IMG/VR virus record: IMGVR_UViG_3300025652_000569
Coordinates: 1 to 23,472 of that record
From: a virus
Strand: one strand, 5' to 3'
DNA: 23,472 bases
In this document: positions 22,125 to 23,472 of the stretch, piece by piece
How positions within the stretch are numbered: position 1 is the stretch's first letter
Layout of the letters: each line of letters begins with the position of its first letter
The notes under the pieces: model-generated
The model's database searches: none
Seen by the model: only the letters and a program-made list of their open reading frames with translations
What the model was told of the DNA's origin: nothing
Made by a program: the position numbers and the translations under genes

Positions 22125-22427
22125 ATGGCCACCAAACAACAAGCAATCAAAGCCCTCGCGGCACACTGCCCAGCGGCCATGCTAATCGAGATCGAGTTGG
22201 ATAGCGACTATTCGGTGATGCTTGAAGCACCCGAGGGGCACCATTGGTCGGGGTCAGTACACTGCAAGGCTGTGGCTACATGGTTTAAGGGCGGCTATCC
22301 GAAGTCCGAATACTGGGCCGAGGTGATTACCGACATTCGCGAGTTGACGACCGCCGTGCCTTGCGACAGCGATGACTGCGAAGGCGTCAGGGAATGGGGC
22401 GAATGCGAATACTGGGAAGAATCCTAA
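22125..22427 (+). CDS. Small protein 4 of tiny-gene array
   Basis: This 100-aa acidic protein starts at ATG 22125 after GGGAGAGAG. It opens ATKQQAIKALAAHC and has E-A-P-E-G-H-H-W-S-G-S-V-H-C-K-A-V and later C-D-S-D-D-C-E-G-V-R-E-W-G-E-C-E-Y-W. The four cysteines and two histidines might bind a metal but are irregularly spaced. A UUCG hairpin follows its stop by six bases. No family recognised. Confidence 0.72.
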   Translation: MATKQQAIKALAAHCPAAMLIEIELDSDYSVMLEAPEGHHWSGSVHCKAVATWFKGGYPKSEYWAEVITDIRELTTAVPCDSDDCEGVREWGECEYWEES

Positions 22428-22433
22428 CCAACA

Positions 22434-22447
22434 GGGGCTTCGGCCCC
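22434..22447 (+). other. Intergenic GGGGC-UUCG-GCCCC hairpin (copy 3)
   Basis: Identical in all 14 bases to the hairpin at 21689-21702, including the preceding CA and the following AATAA. It lies between the stop at 22427 and the ribosome site AAAGGGGA at 22457-22464. The three copies mark gene ends in this array. Confidence 0.8.
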
Positions 22448-22469
22448 AATAATCTTAAAGGGGATAAAC

Positions 22470-22610
22470 ATGAATACATTATTAATCGAAGCACGTTTCA
22501 TTGCTGAAACAATAAACTCGGCGCGGTTTGAAGGTCGCGAAATAACGGATGACCAAACTGTCAGGCTTTGCGAATTGCTTGATATTCTGTTATCAGAAAA
22601 AGCGGCATAA
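22470..22610 (+). CDS. Small protein 5 of tiny-gene array
   Basis: A 46-aa frame opens at ATG 22470 after AAAGGGGAT and stops at TAA 22608-22610. It reads MNTLLIEARFIAETINSARF, then E-G-R-E-I-T-D-D-Q-T-V-R-L-C-E-L-L-D-I-L-L, probably two helices. It is five bases ahead of the helicase start, so the two may be translationally coupled. Function unknown. Confidence 0.68.
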   Translation: MNTLLIEARFIAETINSARFEGREITDDQTVRLCELLDILLSEKAA

Positions 22611-22615
22611 CCTGA

Positions 22616-23472
22616 ATGTTGCGACCTCACCAAGAAAAAGCCACAGAGATGCTGCGGCAGTCAATGAGGCAAGGAAACAAGAACGTAATTCTGGCGGCGC
22701 CGTGCTCTTTCGGTAAAACCAGAGTCGCGGTTGAGATCCTGAAGGCGGTGGCAGAGAACGGCAAATTTGGCATCTTTATCTGTGACCGTATCAAATTGGT
22801 CGATCAGGCATTAGCTGAGTTTGACCGCGCAGGCGTCAGGGTGGGGGTGTTGCAGGCCGATCACTGGCGCAGTGACCCAAACGCACCGATCCAAATAGCA
22901 TCGATTCAGACGATAGCCAGACGGCGCTACAAGCCGCTCTTTCATCTCGCGATTATTGACGAATGCCACACGCACTACAAAGCCACCACGGAGCTGATGG
23001 AATCATCAAGAAACTCTCTCTTTGTGGGACTCAGCGCCACGCCGTATTCAAAGGGATTGGGTAACTTTTACTCGGATCTTATCGTACCGATAACCACTCA
23101 GGAGCTGCTTGATCAAGGCTATTTATGCCCGGTTAAGTATTACGGCGGTATTCACGCCAACCTGAACGGGGTTAAGACTAAAAGGGTATCAACTGGCGCA
23201 GTGGATTACGATCCGAAATCATTATCAGATGCGGTCGAAAAAGATCCGAGTCTGGTCGGCGCTATTATCGAGAATTTCAAGCGATTCGGGAAAGGTCAGA
23301 CGATAGCATTCAGTCCGTCGATCAAGCACTCTCAGAAGCTCGTGGAGATGTTTAGAGAAGAAGGCTTTAGCGCAGAGCACATTGATGGTTACATGGAGCC
23401 AGACGAACGGCAGGAGCTATTCGACGGCCACGACAACGGCGACTTTCAAATTCTATCTTGCTCGCGGTTACT
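22616..23472 (+). CDS. SF2 DNA/RNA helicase, N-terminal part (runs off right edge)
   Basis: The frame starts at ATG 22616 without a clear ribosome site, so coupling with the gene before it is likely. About 285 residues are visible. L-R-P-H-Q is a Q-motif-like start; A-P-C-S-F-G-K-T at 28-35 is the Walker A box, I-I-D-E-C-H at 113-118 the DECH box and G-L-S-A-T-P at 138-143 motif III. The second RecA domain begins with Q-T-I-A-F-S-P-S and H-I-D-G-Y-M. Phage SF2 helicases of this layout act in replication or recombination (UvsW/DEAD type). The rest lies beyond the window. Confidence 0.88.
   Translation, partial: MLRPHQEKATEMLRQSMRQGNKNVILAAPCSFGKTRVAVEILKAVAENGKFGIFICDRIKLVDQALAEFDRAGVRVGVLQADHWRSDPNAPIQIASIQTIARRRYKPLFHLAIIDECHTHYKATTELMESSRNSLFVGLSATPYSKGLGNFYSDLIVPITTQELLDQGYLCPVKYYGGIHANLNGVKTKRVSTGAVDYDPKSLSDAVEKDPSLVGAIIENFKRFGKGQTIAFSPSIKHSQKLVEMFREEGFSAEHIDGYMEPDERQELFDGHDNGDFQILSCSRL

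Noticed and set aside
1-23472. CRISPR arrays, insertion sequences and rRNA or tRNA genes.
   Set aside because: No regularly spaced direct repeats, transposase-like frames with end repeats, or RNA gene signatures were seen by eye.

Overview
The window is a contiguous piece of a tailed, siphovirus-type bacteriophage or prophage genome. Genes are tightly packed, with ATGA, GTGA, TTGA and TAATG stop/start overlaps almost throughout. The morphogenesis genes follow a lambda-like order, and several small families recall marine phages, so a marine or aquatic proteobacterial host is my guess. Base composition and gene content do not settle the host. No integrase, CI-type repressor, terminase or tRNA is present, so the lifestyle cannot be decided from this piece.

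Layout. (1) Head and connector, 1-3218: the C-terminus of a lambda-type portal, a fused prohead protease-major capsid protein carrying a well-formed internal start, a small connector-region protein, a head-tail joining protein and a tail terminator. (2) Tail, 3220-14447: a 49-aa protein, the tail tube, the G/GT tail-assembly chaperone pair with a -1 frameshift at A AAA AAC, the tape measure, distal tail and hub proteins, an NlpC/P60-like protein, a 1479-aa J-type tip protein, a GNAT-like protein and a repeat-rich tail fibre. (3) Small virion-linked and lysis genes, 14483-16645: two paralogous small proteins flanking a one-TM peptide, a coiled-coil protein, a 3-TM holin, two further one-TM proteins and a T4-type lysozyme. 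(4) One minus-strand gene, 16642-17352, converging on the lysozyme with overlapping stop codons.

(5) Recombination and early module, 17422-20564, starting at a divergent intergenic control region: ERF annealing protein, YqaJ exonuclease, a small protein with an SSB-like DDLPF tail, a Cro-like HTH protein, NinB-like, NinG-like, an HNH protein with a recombinase-like tail, and a DUF3310 protein. (6) About 397 nt without a convincing gene, 20565-20961, with many complementary segments, which I read as a candidate structured RNA. A PD-(D/E)XK-like nuclease gene follows it. (7) A run of five very small genes from a likely promoter at 21433-21460, with near-identical G/C hairpins capped by UNCG tetraloops after three of them, then an SF2 helicase that runs off the right edge.

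The two points most worth follow-up are the structured intergenic RNA at about 20575-20945 and the tiny-ORF/UNCG-hairpin cassettes at 21467-22470. Family names come from reading the translations and remembered motifs. No database search was run.
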